The translations under genes were made by a program, and so were the position numbers. Of a DNA stretch of 64,000 bases, positions 1 to 12,384 are shown in pieces (position 1 is the first letter of the stretch; every line of letters starts with the position of its first letter). The notes under the pieces were generated by a model. The model had not been told where the DNA came from. It saw only the letters and a program-made list of their open reading frames with translations, and ran no database searches. The stretch is from Pseudomonas psychrophila. Its GTDB lineage: Bacteria > Pseudomonadota > Gammaproteobacteria > Pseudomonadales > Pseudomonadaceae. The stretch is from contig NZ_JYKZ01000001.1 in NCBI RefSeq assembly GCF_001043005.1, positions 248,001 through 312,000 on the forward strand. Reading direction: 5' to 3'.

Positions 1-756
1 TCGCTGGGCTATAAGAAACACAAGTTCGGGTGCTATCAGAGTGAACTGCACCTGCTCGAAGGTATCGCCCACAAGCTGGGCCTGCCACAGATAGAAGACC
101 AGCGTTGGGCGCGCCATCCTCTGGTCTACCTGATGGAGGCGGCCGATGACATTTGCTACGCGCTGATCGATCTTGAAGATGGTCTGGAGATGGATCTGCT
201 GCAGTACGCTGAAGTCGAATCCCTGCTGCTGGACCTGGTGGGTGAAGACTTGCCAGAAACTTACCGCCTGCTAGGCCCCGGCGACTCCCGGCGACGCAAG
301 CTGGCAATCCTGCGCGGCAAGGCCATCGAGCATCTGACCAACGCTGCCGCCCAGGCCTTTGTAGAGCAACAGGATGCTCTGCTGGCAGGCACTCTGTCGG
401 GGGATCTGGTCGAGCATATGCACGGACCGGCCAAGCGCTGTGTGCTGGATGCCAAGGACATGGCACGCAAGAAAATCTTTCAGGACAAACGCAAAACCCT
501 GCATGAAATCGGCGCTTATACCTCTCTGGAAATCTTGCTCAATGCCTTTTGTGGCGCAGCACTGGAACAACATGGGGGGCGGGTCCCATCGTTCAAGAAT
601 CGACGCATCCTCGACTTGCTGGGTAACAATGCACCCGATCCGAACTGGCCATTACACCGCTCGTTCATGCGTATCATCGACTTTATCGCCGGTATGACCG
701 ATAGCTATGCCACCGAAATGGCGCGAGCTATGACCGGCCAATCCAGCCCGAGCTGA
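1..756 (+). CDS. dgt: dGTP triphosphohydrolase (dGTPase), C-terminal part
   Basis: The reading frame is open from the first base of the window, so the gene is truncated at its 5' end and only about 251 C-terminal residues are visible. They carry typical dGTPase blocks: a [15 protein letters not shown] segment, then [16 protein letters not shown] and IDLEDG. These belong to the HD-superfamily dGTPases that hydrolyse dGTP to deoxyguanosine and triphosphate. The catalytic HD motif lies upstream of the window. The stop at 754-756 is followed by a hairpin. Family assignment is firm; which dGTPase subclass is less sure. Confidence 0.9.
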   Translation, partial: SLGYKKHKFGCYQSELHLLEGIAHKLGLPQIEDQRWARHPLVYLMEAADDICYALIDLEDGLEMDLLQYAEVESLLLDLVGEDLPETYRLLGPGDSRRRKLAILRGKAIEHLTNAAAQAFVEQQDALLAGTLSGDLVEHMHGPAKRCVLDAKDMARKKIFQDKRKTLHEIGAYTSLEILLNAFCGAALEQHGGRVPSFKNRRILDLLGNNAPDPNWPLHRSFMRIIDFIAGMTDSYATEMARAMTGQSSPS

Positions 757-769
757 TACCTGATGCCCT

Positions 770-788
770 CCTCCCGTAAAACGGGAGG
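770..788 (+). terminator. hairpin after dgt
   Basis: An 8-bp GC-rich stem (CCTCCCGT/ACGGGAGG) around an AAA loop starts 14 bases after the dgt stop. The following T-run is weak (GTTATAAAG), so termination may be partial. Confidence 0.5.
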
Positions 789-1138
789 GCCCTCCGTTAT
801 AAAGCATCTGCTCGCGGCATACAGCAGTGAACTTCCAGTCATAATCAACACTAGCAACCTACCCATTAAAGAGTTCAAATAAAACACCTTGTAGACTCCA
901 AGTAACCACATGTAGGACTCTTCTTACTACAGCGCAAATATTTCAACCACCGCATTAAACATATACGCCTAAATACGACTAAAGCCTTCAACCACTTCAA
1001 ACAAACCGTGAGCACGCGCCTGATTTACCGTAGGAAAATTCCCATACTACGCTTGCAAGCAAATCGATTCGTGCCCCCACTCTTATATCTGAGCTAAGGT
1101 GCGCGCTTTCTATGCAGATCTTTATGGGGGAAATCAAT
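789..1138. other. 350-base AT-rich intergenic region before the BvgA-like gene
   Basis: No ORF with a convincing ribosome binding site is seen. The stretch is visibly richer in A and T than its neighbours and probably carries the promoter of the response-regulator/kinase operon. No clear -35/-10 pair or palindromic operator was picked out by eye. Confidence 0.4.
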
Positions 1139-1765
1139 ATGAGTACCGTTTTTATTGTCGACGACCATCCGGTTATTCGACTGGCCATTCGAATGTTGTT
1201 AGAACATGAAGGTTATGAAATAGTCGGGGAAACCGACAATGGCGTAGATGCAATGCAAATGATCCGTGAATGCGTTCCAGACCTGATAATTCTCGACATC
1301 AGCATTCCAAAACTCGATGGTCTGGAAGTGCTCTCGCGCTTCAACACAATGAACTCAACACTTAAAACACTGGTTCTCACGGCTCAATCACCCAAGCTTT
1401 TTGCCATGCGCTGCATGCAATCCGGCGCTGCGGGCTACGTGTGCAAACAAGAAGAACTCAGCGAACTTGTCAGTGCAATAAAAGCTGTATTTTCTGGCTA
1501 CAATTACTTCCCAAGTCAAGCATTGACTCCTGAAAAGAATGAAGCTGACAGCGTTTCCGAAATCGAGCTTTTCAAACAAGTTAATGATCGTGAACTGATG
1601 GTCCTGAAACTGTTCGCACAAGGTAAAACAAACAAGGAAATTGCCACTGGCATGTTCCTCAGTAACAAGACCGTGAGTACTTACAAAAAAAGACTCATGC
1701 AGAAATTAAAAGCCAACTCTCTGGTCGATCTTATCGAGCTGGCCAAACGTAACGCCCTGGTGTGA
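1139..1765 (+). CDS. LuxR/NarL-type response regulator (BvgA/EvgA-like)
   Basis: A 208-residue two-domain regulator. The N-terminal receiver has the acidic pair in IVDDHP, phospho-acceptor Asp53 in LIILDISIPKLDG, and a conserved Lys near residue 103. The C-terminal LuxR helix-turn-helix contains NKEIATGMFLSNKTVSTYKKRL. I choose the ATG at 1139 over the one at 1112 because GGGGGA lies 8 bases upstream. The stop overlaps the GTG of the downstream hybrid kinase by four bases, so the two are translationally coupled and surely partners. Receiver plus GerE domains and the BvgS-like partner place it with BvgA/EvgA. Its targets are unknown. Confidence 0.9.
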   Translation: MSTVFIVDDHPVIRLAIRMLLEHEGYEIVGETDNGVDAMQMIRECVPDLIILDISIPKLDGLEVLSRFNTMNSTLKTLVLTAQSPKLFAMRCMQSGAAGYVCKQEELSELVSAIKAVFSGYNYFPSQALTPEKNEADSVSEIELFKQVNDRELMVLKLFAQGKTNKEIATGMFLSNKTVSTYKKRLMQKLKANSLVDLIELAKRNALV

Positions 1766-4700
1766 GAAATAGGATGCCCACGCGGTTAAACAAGTATTTA
1801 TCACTGTTCGCAGGGTTGATCCTCTGTACTTCAGTGTTCGCCGAGCCTACCCGCACTGAAACCTTTTCATTGCTCAGCCGCTCGGGCACCTATCACATGG
1901 ACGTCCCGCTGGATAAAGCACAGCGCTATTGGCTACAGAACAAACCTAAACTTGTGGTGGGTACCTCCACAGCGGACTACCCGCCTTTCGACATAACCGA
2001 CAGCGGTCAGGACTACGAAGGTTTCACCGCCGATTACGTCGGTATTCTGAAAAAAGCCCTCAACGTGTCGATACAGGTTCAGCGCTTTGCCTCCAGAGAC
2101 GGGGCCATCAAGGCACTTGAAGAAGGACGAATCGACCTGCTCGGCACGTCAAATGGTTTCGAAGCCGCCAACCAGAATCTGTTGCTTTCCACTCCATACG
2201 CCATCGACCAGTCCGTACTGGTAACCCGAGAAGGAGAAACTCGCTCACTCTCCCAAGGCCTGGCAGGCTTGCGCCTGAGCATGGTTTATCACTACTTGCC
2301 ACTGGCGGAGGTCAAGGCGCTCTACCCCAAGGCAATCATTCAGTCTTACCCCTCCTATCAAAATGCCATTAACGCCGTGGCGTTCGATCAGGCCGATGTG
2401 TTCCTGGGAGACACGGTGTCGACCCACTACATGATCAACAAGGGGTATCTGAAGAACATAAAAATGGCCAACTTTGGCAAACACGAAGCCCACGGTTTCA
2501 GTTTTGCCGTCCGCCGTGACAACTTGCAGTTGCTCGACATCATCAATGCCACACTCAAAGCCGTCCCCAACAGCGAAAAGGAAAGCATTGCCAAACGCTG
2601 GAGCGCAGGCAGTGACATTTTACTCTCCGATCAAAAACTGCAACTTACGGAGCTTGAAGAACGCTGGCTGGCTCAGCATCCGGTAGTGAAAGTGGTCGTC
2701 AACGAGACCCTTGCACCGCTGACCTTCTTTAACTCCAAAGGAAATTTCAGAGGCATTACTGCCGACCTGCTGGAGATGATTCGCTTGCGTACGGGGCTGC
2801 GCTTCGAGATACAGCGTGCACATAGCCTCAGGTCCATGATCCGGATGGTCAATCAACACGAAACCGACATCATAGCGGCCATCAACCCATCTATTTCCCG
2901 GGAAGATGCCCTCAACTTCAGTCGACCCTATCTCGTAAACTCATTTGTCCTGCTCACCGCAAAAGGCCATGACCAACCCACAAGCCTTGAACAACTGTCG
3001 GGTAAAAAACTGGCCTTGCCCAACGGCAACCCGCTGACCGAATACCTGCGCAGTGAATACCCACAGATAACCCTGGTCGAAACCGAGGATATCCATGGCG
3101 CCACAGAATTACTGGCCGAAGGACAAGTACAAGGCGCGGTCAGTACGCTGGTCATTGCCAATTACTTGCTGAGTTCGGATCTGTTTCAGGACCGTTTGCA
3201 AATCAGCGCCACCATAGGCACCCAACAAGCTGCTTTTTCCCTGGCAACGGCACGGGACGCCACCGAACTGGGTTCTATCCTCAACAAGGCACTACTGAGC
3301 ATCGCACCTGATGAGCTGGGGATTATCAACAGTCGCTGGCGCGGATACATTCCGGCATCTGACAGTTACTGGCGCAACTATCACCGCCTGATCTACCAGA
3401 TCATCATTGGCACAAGTCTTTTGCTCTTGCTGTCACTGGTCTGGAATGCCTATATGCGGCGTCAGATCCGCCAACGAAAAATGGCAGAACGTGCACTCAA
3501 TGATCAGTTCGAGTTTATGCGCGCGCTGGTCGATGGGACCCCTCACCCGATTTATGTGCGTGATCGGGAGGGCATTCTGAAAACCTGTAATAACAGCTAC
3601 CTGGAAGCTTTTTCAGCCAAGCGAGAAGAAATCATAGGCAAAACGGTGATGCAAACCTGCAGCCTTTTGAACAACAAGTGTGAAGCCCATGATTATCAGG
3701 CTGACTACTTGCGGGTCATGAGTGAAGGCACACCGCTTATCGTTGATCGGCCACTGAATATTGGCGACAAAACGTTCACCATCTACCACTGGATCCTTCC
3801 TTATCGGGATTCGCTGGGTGAGGTACAGGGCATTATTGGAGGCTGGATCGATATCAGTGAACGCCGCCAACTCCTTGATGAACTACGCGCAGCAAAAGAG
3901 TTGGCAGATGACGCCAATCGGGCCAAAAGCACCTTCTTGGCAACCATGAGTCATGAGATTCGCACGCCGATGAATGCGGTGATCGGTTTGCTTGAACTTA
4001 CCCTGAAGCGTGCAGACCAAGGGCATCTGGACCGGCCCTCCATTGAGGTTGCCTACAACTCGGCCAAGGACCTGCTGGAATTGATCGGCGATATTCTCGA
4101 TATTGCCCGCATCGAATCTGGACGACTGAATCTGTCTCCAGAACGCGTGAACCTGCGCAGTCTTGCCAGTTCGGTGATCAGGGTCTTTGATGGTCTGGCC
4201 CGGCAAAAAAGCCTGACCCTCTCCCTGATATTCAATCCAGCAGACTGCCCCCCCGATGTACTCATCGACCCGCTTCGTTTCAAGCAAATCCTGACCAACC
4301 TGATCAGCAACGCAATCAAGTTCACCCAACATGGCCAGGTAACCCTCGAACTCAAATTGCTGCCCACGGGCAATGCGGATCAGGTTGAACTCCAGTTGAG
4401 TGTCAAGGACACGGGCATCGGTATCAGTGAGCGCGACCAGGCACGGTTGTTTGAACCCTTCGCACAAGTGGAAAATAGCGGGCAGCTTGCCCTTAACGGT
4501 GCAGGACTCGGCCTGGTAATTTGCCGCAGTCTGTGTGAAATGATGGGTGGAAGCCTCGAACTGAGCAGCCAGCCACAAGAAGGAACCCTGGTTCAGATAG
4601 CGCTCAAGGTTCCAACTCTGGCGCCCTCTCCAATCGCCGAGACACAAGAGCCGAATATCAAACCCGCCGCTCGCCAACTTAACGTTCTGGTGGTAGATGA

Positions 4701-5397
4701 CCATCCCGCGAACCGCTTGTTGATGTGTCAGCAACTTGGGTTTTTAGGTCACAGTTTTGCCATAGAACACGATGGCGCCTCTGGCCTGGAAACCTGGAAA
4801 CAAGGCGCATTCGATCTGGTGATTACGGACTGCAACATGCCAGTCATGAATGGTTATGACCTGACTAGGGCCATACGCCAGCATGAACAGGCACGGCAAC
4901 AACCGCCGTGCACAGTGCTGGGCTTTACTGCAAATGCTCAACCTGAGGAGCGCCAGCGCTGCGAGCAGGCAGGAATGAACGACTGCCTGTTCAAGCCCAT
5001 CAGCCTGACTTTGCTGAGCCAGCGCATAACGACGATTGAGCCGCTCTACACGTGCTCGCAAGTGTTCAACGTTGATTGCCTCAACTCGTTGTCAGGTCAC
5101 AACGCCGTTCAGGCTCAACGCTTGCTCGAAGAGCTGTTGCGCAGTAACCGGCAGGATCTCAAAGCGTTGATTGAGCTTCCTGACAACGGGGAGTTGCAAG
5201 CATTTGTCGACATTGCTCATCGCATAAAAGGCGCCGCCCGCATTGTGGGAGCCCATAACCTGATAAAGCAGTGTGAAGCGCTGGAGCAGGCCAGCCAGGC
5301 CAGCATGACTCCGGCTCGTAATCACGTTCAAGCCGCCATGCAAGAGCTCGAAGAGGCATTGGCCCTGCAACTTGAAAAGCGGGTAAATAACACCTGA
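1762..5397 (+). CDS. unorthodox hybrid sensor kinase, BvgS/EvgS-like
   Basis: A 1211-residue membrane phosphorelay kinase. Order: signal peptide; two periplasmic solute-binding (SBP_bac_3, Venus-flytrap) domains (about 50-280 and 300-545); a transmembrane helix near 553-572; a PAS domain (about 590-700); HisKA with His731 in MSHEIRTP; a HATPase with NLISNAIKF, DTGIGI and GAGLGL; a receiver with Asp1023 in VITDCNMPVMNG; and an Hpt domain with His1153 in AHRIKGAAR. All four phosphorelay sites are intact. It starts at GTG 1762 (overlapping the regulator stop) or ATG 1774; neither has a strong ribosome site. The twin flytrap domains suggest it senses a small solute; which one cannot be told from sequence. 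Confidence 0.93.
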   Translation: MRNRMPTRLNKYLSLFAGLILCTSVFAEPTRTETFSLLSRSGTYHMDVPLDKAQRYWLQNKPKLVVGTSTADYPPFDITDSGQDYEGFTADYVGILKKALNVSIQVQRFASRDGAIKALEEGRIDLLGTSNGFEAANQNLLLSTPYAIDQSVLVTREGETRSLSQGLAGLRLSMVYHYLPLAEVKALYPKAIIQSYPSYQNAINAVAFDQADVFLGDTVSTHYMINKGYLKNIKMANFGKHEAHGFSFAVRRDNLQLLDIINATLKAVPNSEKESIAKRWSAGSDILLSDQKLQLTELEERWLAQHPVVKVVVNETLAPLTFFNSKGNFRGITADLLEMIRLRTGLRFEIQRAHSLRSMIRMVNQHETDIIAAINPSISREDALNFSRPYLVNSFVLLTAKGHDQPTSLEQLSGKKLALPNGNPLTEYLRSEYPQITLVETEDIHGATELLAEGQVQGAVSTLVIANYLLSSDLFQDRLQISATIGTQQAAFSLATARDATELGSILNKALLSIAPDELGIINSRWRGYIPASDSYWRNYHRLIYQIIIGTSLLLLLSLVWNAYMRRQIRQRKMAERALNDQFEFMRALVDGTPHPIYVRDREGILKTCNNSYLEAFSAKREEIIGKTVMQTCSLLNNKCEAHDYQADYLRVMSEGTPLIVDRPLNIGDKTFTIYHWILPYRDSLGEVQGIIGGWIDISERRQLLDELRAAKELADDANRAKSTFLATMSHEIRTPMNAVIGLLELTLKRADQGHLDRPSIEVAYNSAKDLLELIGDILDIARIESGRLNLSPERVNLRSLASSVIRVFDGLARQKSLTLSLIFNPADCPPDVLIDPLRFKQILTNLISNAIKFTQHGQVTLELKLLPTGNADQVELQLSVKDTGIGISERDQARLFEPFAQVENSGQLALNGAGLGLVICRSLCEMMGGSLELSSQPQEGTLVQIALKVPTLAPSPIAETQEPNIKPAARQLNVLVVDDHPANRLLMCQQLGFLGHSFAIEHDGASGLETWKQGAFDLVITDCNMPVMNGYDLTRAIRQHEQARQQPPCTVLGFTANAQPEERQRCEQAGMNDCLFKPISLTLLSQRITTIEPLYTCSQVFNVDCLNSLSGHNAVQAQRLLEELLRSNRQDLKALIELPDNGELQAFVDIAHRIKGAARIVGAHNLIKQCEALEQASQASMTPARNHVQAAMQELEEALALQLEKRVNNT

Positions 5398-5492
5398 GCC
5401 GCCCGCAGATCCGAGCCAAAGAATGAGCAGTTTGGCCCGCATTTACTATGCTTACATGCATCAGCACGCATTTGTCTGTGGAGAAAACACTC

Positions 5493-8447
5493 ATGCGCAA
5501 TTCTGCGCACTCCCACAAGCGCCAATTCCCGCTGCATGTCCACATTAGTGCGATGTTTACATTTTTGTTGCTCCTGCTGGGCGTAGTGCTGGGCGTTTTT
5601 AATTACCAGCAAACCACCCACATCATTCTCGACAGCAGTAAAAAACTGTTCGGTTATATCGAGCAGGATGTGCAGCATGATTTGCTCAATGCCTACCAAC
5701 CCATACGACACGCTCTAAACCTGCTGATCCTCAATCCTGATGCCATGACTGATCGAGTCGAGCGTCGAACGGAGCTCTTGCAACCTTTCGTACAAACGCT
5801 GGAAGACAATCACACCTTGTCTGCTTTATTTCTGGGAGATGACAACGGCAACTTTTTCCTGGTCCGGCCTTTACGCGATCAAGCGACAAGATTGAAGGTG
5901 CAAGCACCGCCACAAGCGAACTATGAAGTCTGGTCAATAAAGCGATCCGAACAACAAGGTACGGTTGAATCCAAAAAAACATACCTGGATGCACACTTGA
6001 CCCAACTGGAACAGCGAAGCATCCCCGATGAAACCTTCGACCCTCGCACCCGCAAGTGGTTTATCCCGGCGCACGCCAGCCAGGATCAAGCCACCACCAG
6101 CCCCTATTTGTTTTTTTCCACGCGGGAGGTCGGCACCACATTAGCCAGACGCAGTGCGACCAATACGGTGATGGGGGCCGATGTAACCCTTTCTCAGCTA
6201 TCGAGCACTCTCGCTAACCATCAGACAACCCCAGGCACGCAAATCGTTTTATTCGATAGCGATGGCCGAGCGATCGCCTATCCGGATTTCAACAAGCTTT
6301 TAACCGCTCAGGATCCCGCGAAACTGCCCAAAGTTTCAGAGTTGAGTCCGGCACTGAGTTATCTGATCGATCAGGGCGCAAATCCGAACCGGCGCCTCAA
6401 CGACGGCCATCGCCAATGGATCGTTTCACAATTCACCGTGGACGACGGCGGCGCTAATGGTTTGAAGTTGGCAATGATGGTCCCCGAAGACGAGCTGCTG
6501 GCGGATGCCTACCGGCTGCGATGGCAAGGTGCTCTGGTGACGCTGATTGCACTCTTCCTGTGTGTCCCCATGGGTTGGGTGACCTCACGATTACTGGTCA
6601 AGCCCTTGCAGGCACTGGTGCGTGAGGCCGATGCCATTCGGCGCTTCGATTTCAACTACACACCCAGGCAGCAGTCGCCCGTCCTCGAAATCGACCAGTT
6701 GGAAGCTTCCATGGGGCGCATGAGGGAAACGCTGGCCAGTTTTTTTGAAATCACCTCAAGTCTCTCTGCTCACACCCGGTTTGAACCTTTGTTGCAGTCA
6801 GTTCTGTTTGAGACGCTCAAAATCGCCCAGGCAGAGGCCGGGCTGATCTACCTTGCAAAAAACGACAGTACGCAACTGGAGCTAAAGGGCTTGATCATCA
6901 ATGGCCAGCCCCAAGACCTCACCACCCAGCCGCAGCCAGTGTTGGACCCCGACGACAGCCAGAGCCCCGAATGGCTGCGGGCACTTTTCGAAGGCCATGA
7001 CAGTGTCGCCCGCGCACTCAATCTCGAGCAGGCTGGTGACTTGCAGCCACTTATGCATGAACTGGACAGCCAGAGTATCCATCTTATCGGTATTCGACTG
7101 CACAACCGTCACGGTGAAACCGTGGGGATTCTGGTACTGGTGTTGAACGACAGTGGCTCGCTTGACGATCAGGATCACCTGCGGGCAGACCGGATTGCCT
7201 TTATCCAGGCGGTGTCAGGTACGGCTGCGGTCGCGATTGAAAGCCAGCGCCTGCAAGCACGTCAAAAACAGTTGCTGGATGCATTGATTCAACTGCTGGC
7301 CGGAGCCATTGATGCCAAAAGTCCATATACAGCCAGCCATTGCCAACGGGTTCCAACCCTGACCCTGATGCTGGCCCAAGCAGCGGCGGCTAGCCAACAA
7401 AAGCCGTTTGAGCAATACAACCCCTCGGAAGAACAATGGGAAGCCCTGCGCATCGCGGCCTGGCTGCACGACTGCGGCAAGGTCACGACGCCGGAATATG
7501 TGGTCGACAAGGCCACCAAACTTGAAACCTTGTACGACCGTATTCACGAAATCCGCACACGCTTTGAAGTGCTCAAACGCGATACGTGGATCAATTACTG
7601 GCAAGCACGGGCCTTGGGCGGCGACGATCAACAACTGTCAGAGCTGCGCAACGCCAGCCTGTCGGCGCTGGATGAAGAGTTTGCGTTTGTCGCCCAAAGC
7701 AATATGGGCGGTGAGGCCATGATGGACGCTGATCTTGAGCGTTTGAATGCCATTTCCCGGCGCACATGGACGCGCACACTGGACGACCGCATTGGCGTGT
7801 CCTGGGAAGAGCACAAACGCCAGTCCACCCGTGAGGAACAAGACTTGCCGGTTACAGAGCGGCTGCTGGCCGACAAACCCGAGCACCTGTTCACTCGGCC
7901 TGAAGCTGACGTAATTGCCGATGAAAACCCTTGGGGCTTCAAACTCGACGTGCCGAAATACAAATTCAACCGTGGCGAGCTGTACAACTTGAGCACAAGG
8001 CGCGGCACATTGACCAGCGAGGAACGCTACATCATCAACAATCACATTGTTCAAACCATTCTGATGCTCAGCAGCCTGCCCCTACCCAGTTACCTGAGCA
8101 ACATCGCCGAAATCGCGGGCGGGCATCACGAAAAAATGGACGGCAGCGGTTATCCAAAACGCTTGAAACGCGAAGAGATGAGCCTGGAGTCAAGGATGAT
8201 GGCGATTGCCGACATTTTCGAGGCACTGACCGCCTCGGACCGCCCCTATAAACGCAGCAAAACGTTAAGTGAGGCGCTGAGCATCATGGCCGGCATGTGC
8301 CGCGATGCCCATATTGATCCCCAACTGTTCGCGCTGTTTATTCACGAACAGGTGTTTATGGAATACGCCCGGCAGTTTCTCGAGCCGGAACAAATCGATG
8401 CAGTCGACATCGATGCGCTCATGTCCAAGGCCGGGCTGACAATTTGA
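5493..8447 (+). CDS. membrane sensor with GAF and HD-GYP phosphodiesterase domains
   Basis: About 984 residues. An N-terminal membrane helix (FLLLLLGVVLGVF) is followed by a large periplasmic Cache-like region, a second helix (about 345-365), HAMP, a GAF domain (about 430-585) and an HD-GYP domain. The metal-site HD is His659-Asp660 in LHDCGK; HHEKMDGSGYP follows at about 878-888, with the GYP signature intact. HD-GYP enzymes hydrolyse cyclic di-GMP. The spacing between HD and HHE (about 218 residues) is far longer than the roughly 60 usual in the family, so there is a large insertion. ATG 5493 is chosen for its GGAGA at 5480. The gene follows the BvgS-like kinase by 95 bases and may be part of the same circuit. 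Confidence 0.88.
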   Translation: MRNSAHSHKRQFPLHVHISAMFTFLLLLLGVVLGVFNYQQTTHIILDSSKKLFGYIEQDVQHDLLNAYQPIRHALNLLILNPDAMTDRVERRTELLQPFVQTLEDNHTLSALFLGDDNGNFFLVRPLRDQATRLKVQAPPQANYEVWSIKRSEQQGTVESKKTYLDAHLTQLEQRSIPDETFDPRTRKWFIPAHASQDQATTSPYLFFSTREVGTTLARRSATNTVMGADVTLSQLSSTLANHQTTPGTQIVLFDSDGRAIAYPDFNKLLTAQDPAKLPKVSELSPALSYLIDQGANPNRRLNDGHRQWIVSQFTVDDGGANGLKLAMMVPEDELLADAYRLRWQGALVTLIALFLCVPMGWVTSRLLVKPLQALVREADAIRRFDFNYTPRQQSPVLEIDQLEASMGRMRETLASFFEITSSLSAHTRFEPLLQSVLFETLKIAQAEAGLIYLAKNDSTQLELKGLIINGQPQDLTTQPQPVLDPDDSQSPEWLRALFEGHDSVARALNLEQAGDLQPLMHELDSQSIHLIGIRLHNRHGETVGILVLVLNDSGSLDDQDHLRADRIAFIQAVSGTAAVAIESQRLQARQKQLLDALIQLLAGAIDAKSPYTASHCQRVPTLTLMLAQAAAASQQKPFEQYNPSEEQWEALRIAAWLHDCGKVTTPEYVVDKATKLETLYDRIHEIRTRFEVLKRDTWINYWQARALGGDDQQLSELRNASLSALDEEFAFVAQSNMGGEAMMDADLERLNAISRRTWTRTLDDRIGVSWEEHKRQSTREEQDLPVTERLLADKPEHLFTRPEADVIADENPWGFKLDVPKYKFNRGELYNLSTRRGTLTSEERYIINNHIVQTILMLSSLPLPSYLSNIAEIAGGHHEKMDGSGYPKRLKREEMSLESRMMAIADIFEALTASDRPYKRSKTLSEALSIMAGMCRDAHIDPQLFALFIHEQVFMEYARQFLEPEQIDAVDIDALMSKAGLTI

Positions 8448-8453
8448 CCGGTT

Positions 8454-8936
8454 TCAACACTCGCTCAAGCGCAGAAAAATCGCAGCCAGAGCTTCAATGC
8501 CCTGCTGGTCTTGCTCGCTAAACCGCCCGACACTGGGACTGTCCAGATCAAGCACACCTATCAGACGACCACCCTTGATCAACGGAACAACCAGTTCACT
8601 GTTGGAAGCGCTGTCGCAAGCGATATGCCCGGCAAATGCGTGCACATCCTCAACACGCTGTGTTTCCCGGCTCGCAGCCGCAGCCCCACAAACGCCGCGC
8701 CCGAAAGGGATCCGAACACAGGCGATCTGTCCCTGAAAAGGGCCCAGCACAAGCTCTTCATTGCGGTTAAGGTAAAACCCTGCCCAATTCAGATCATCAA
8801 GCTGGTGAAACAAAAACGCCGAAAACTGCGCGGCATTAGCAATAAAGTCTCGCTCATCCGCCAACAACGACTCCAGTTGAGCCTGCAACAAGGTATAGCC
8901 GTTCAGGCCGGCCCCTGTGGCGTTCAAATCAATCAT
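8454..8936 (-). CDS. msrC: free methionine-(R)-sulfoxide reductase (GAF domain)
   Basis: A 160-residue single GAF domain that reduces free L-methionine-(R)-S-oxide. The family's cysteines are present in IACVRIPFGRGVCGAA and HIACDSASNSE, along with LDLDSPSVGRF. Length matches fRMsr enzymes. It is convergent with the HD-GYP gene (stops 6 bases apart), and its ATG overlaps the end of the DUF815 ATPase gene by eight bases, so the two form an operon. Annotations as a plain 'GAF domain protein' describe the same family. Confidence 0.88.
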   Translation of the reverse strand: MIDLNATGAGLNGYTLLQAQLESLLADERDFIANAAQFSAFLFHQLDDLNWAGFYLNRNEELVLGPFQGQIACVRIPFGRGVCGAAAASRETQRVEDVHAFAGHIACDSASNSELVVPLIKGGRLIGVLDLDSPSVGRFSEQDQQGIEALAAIFLRLSEC

Positions 8937-9822
8937 TCGCTTGCTCCAACAATTTCAAACCCACCCAGTAACGCGCGAACTGATAGGCGCAACGGCCATT
9001 GCGGTTGCCGCGCCCGGTCGCCCAGCGTACAGCCAGAATATCCAGCGCCTCGTCACGCTGCCACTGCAAACCGGCTTTGCTGGCCAATACATCAATCCAG
9101 TGCTCAACCACACTCAGGAAGTGCTCCTGAGTAAAGGGATAGAACGACAGCCAAAGGCCGAAGCGGTCGGACAAAGCAATCTTGTCCTCTACGGCCTCAT
9201 TGGGATGAAGCTCACCGTCGACGTTCTTCCAGTTCTCGTTGTCGCTCTCCTTTTCTGGCACCAGATGGCGACGGTTCGACGTTGCGTAGAGCAATACGTT
9301 ATCCGGCGCCTGCTCCAGAGAGCCATCGAGCACACTTTTCAGCACTCGGTAATCGCTTTCACCGGCCTCAAAGGACAAGTCATCGCAAAACAGTACAAAA
9401 CGCTGAGGCAAACCCTGCAGCAGTTCGACGACTCGCGGCAGGTCGGCCAGATGATCGCGCTCGATTTCAATCAGGCGCAGACCCGCTCCGGCATACTCCG
9501 CCAGCAGGGCGCGAATGATCGAAGACTTGCCTGTACCCCGCGATCCCCACAACAGAGCATGGTTGGCTGGCAAACCATCAAGAAACTGTTTGGTATTGCG
9601 CCCCAATTGATCGCGCTGGTTATCAATGCCGATAAGGTCCGAAAGGCGCATTTCAAGACTGACGTGCAACGGCATCAAATAACCAGAGCGACCTTCACGC
9701 TGCCACCTTGCAGCCAGGCACTCGTGCCATTCGATCGGTTCACGCTGCGCTGGCAGCAAGGGTTCAAGGCGAGCAAGGACCGCTTCGGCACGCTCCAGAA
9801 AGGCATCCAGTTTAGAATTCAC
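8929..9822 (-). CDS. DUF815 family P-loop ATPase
   Basis: A 297-residue AAA-like ATPase. The Walker A motif is WGSRGTGKSS (Lys99) and the Walker B region is FVLFCDDLSFE. A Ser/Asn-rich sensor (LLYATSNRRHL) and the conserved SDRFGLWLSFYPFTQ block are typical of DUF815 proteins. The family's physiological role is poorly defined. It is translationally coupled to msrC. The start is the only in-frame ATG upstream of the conserved region. Confidence 0.85.
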   Translation of the reverse strand: MNSKLDAFLERAEAVLARLEPLLPAQREPIEWHECLAARWQREGRSGYLMPLHVSLEMRLSDLIGIDNQRDQLGRNTKQFLDGLPANHALLWGSRGTGKSSIIRALLAEYAGAGLRLIEIERDHLADLPRVVELLQGLPQRFVLFCDDLSFEAGESDYRVLKSVLDGSLEQAPDNVLLYATSNRRHLVPEKESDNENWKNVDGELHPNEAVEDKIALSDRFGLWLSFYPFTQEHFLSVVEHWIDVLASKAGLQWQRDEALDILAVRWATGRGNRNGRCAYQFARYWVGLKLLEQAND

Positions 9823-9997
9823 AACATTTCCTCAGACTGATACACAATGATGGCATATTGATATGACGTATATTTAGCCGCCATCCACGACATGACTCAC
9901 TCGGTTAGCGGCAAATACCGCAGTTATGCCTGCCGGTTACCCTACACATCGACTACTCTTGCACGCCGCAAGGAAATGGAAACAGGTGCAGCACCCC

Positions 9998-12313
<2,316 letters not shown>

Positions 12314-12328
12314 TAATGGGATTTTTCT

Positions 12329-12363
12329 GTAGCCGCTGACTCACGGAGCGAGTCAGCGGCTAC
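12329..12363. repeat. 14-bp perfect inverted repeat between convergent genes
   Basis: GTAGCCGCTGACTC and its exact reverse complement flank a 7-base loop. The element lies between the hybrid kinase and gpx stops. No T-tract follows on either strand, so it may act as a bidirectional 3'-end hairpin or be a dispersed repeat rather than a canonical terminator. Confidence 0.6.
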
Positions 12364-12384
12364 AAAGACTCAAGCGGCTACGGC

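Noticed and set aside
8511..9840. Long plus-strand ORFs (8511-9134, 8917-9840)
   Set aside because: They are antisense to msrC and the DUF815 ATPase, whose proteins carry clear family motifs; the plus-strand translations show none.
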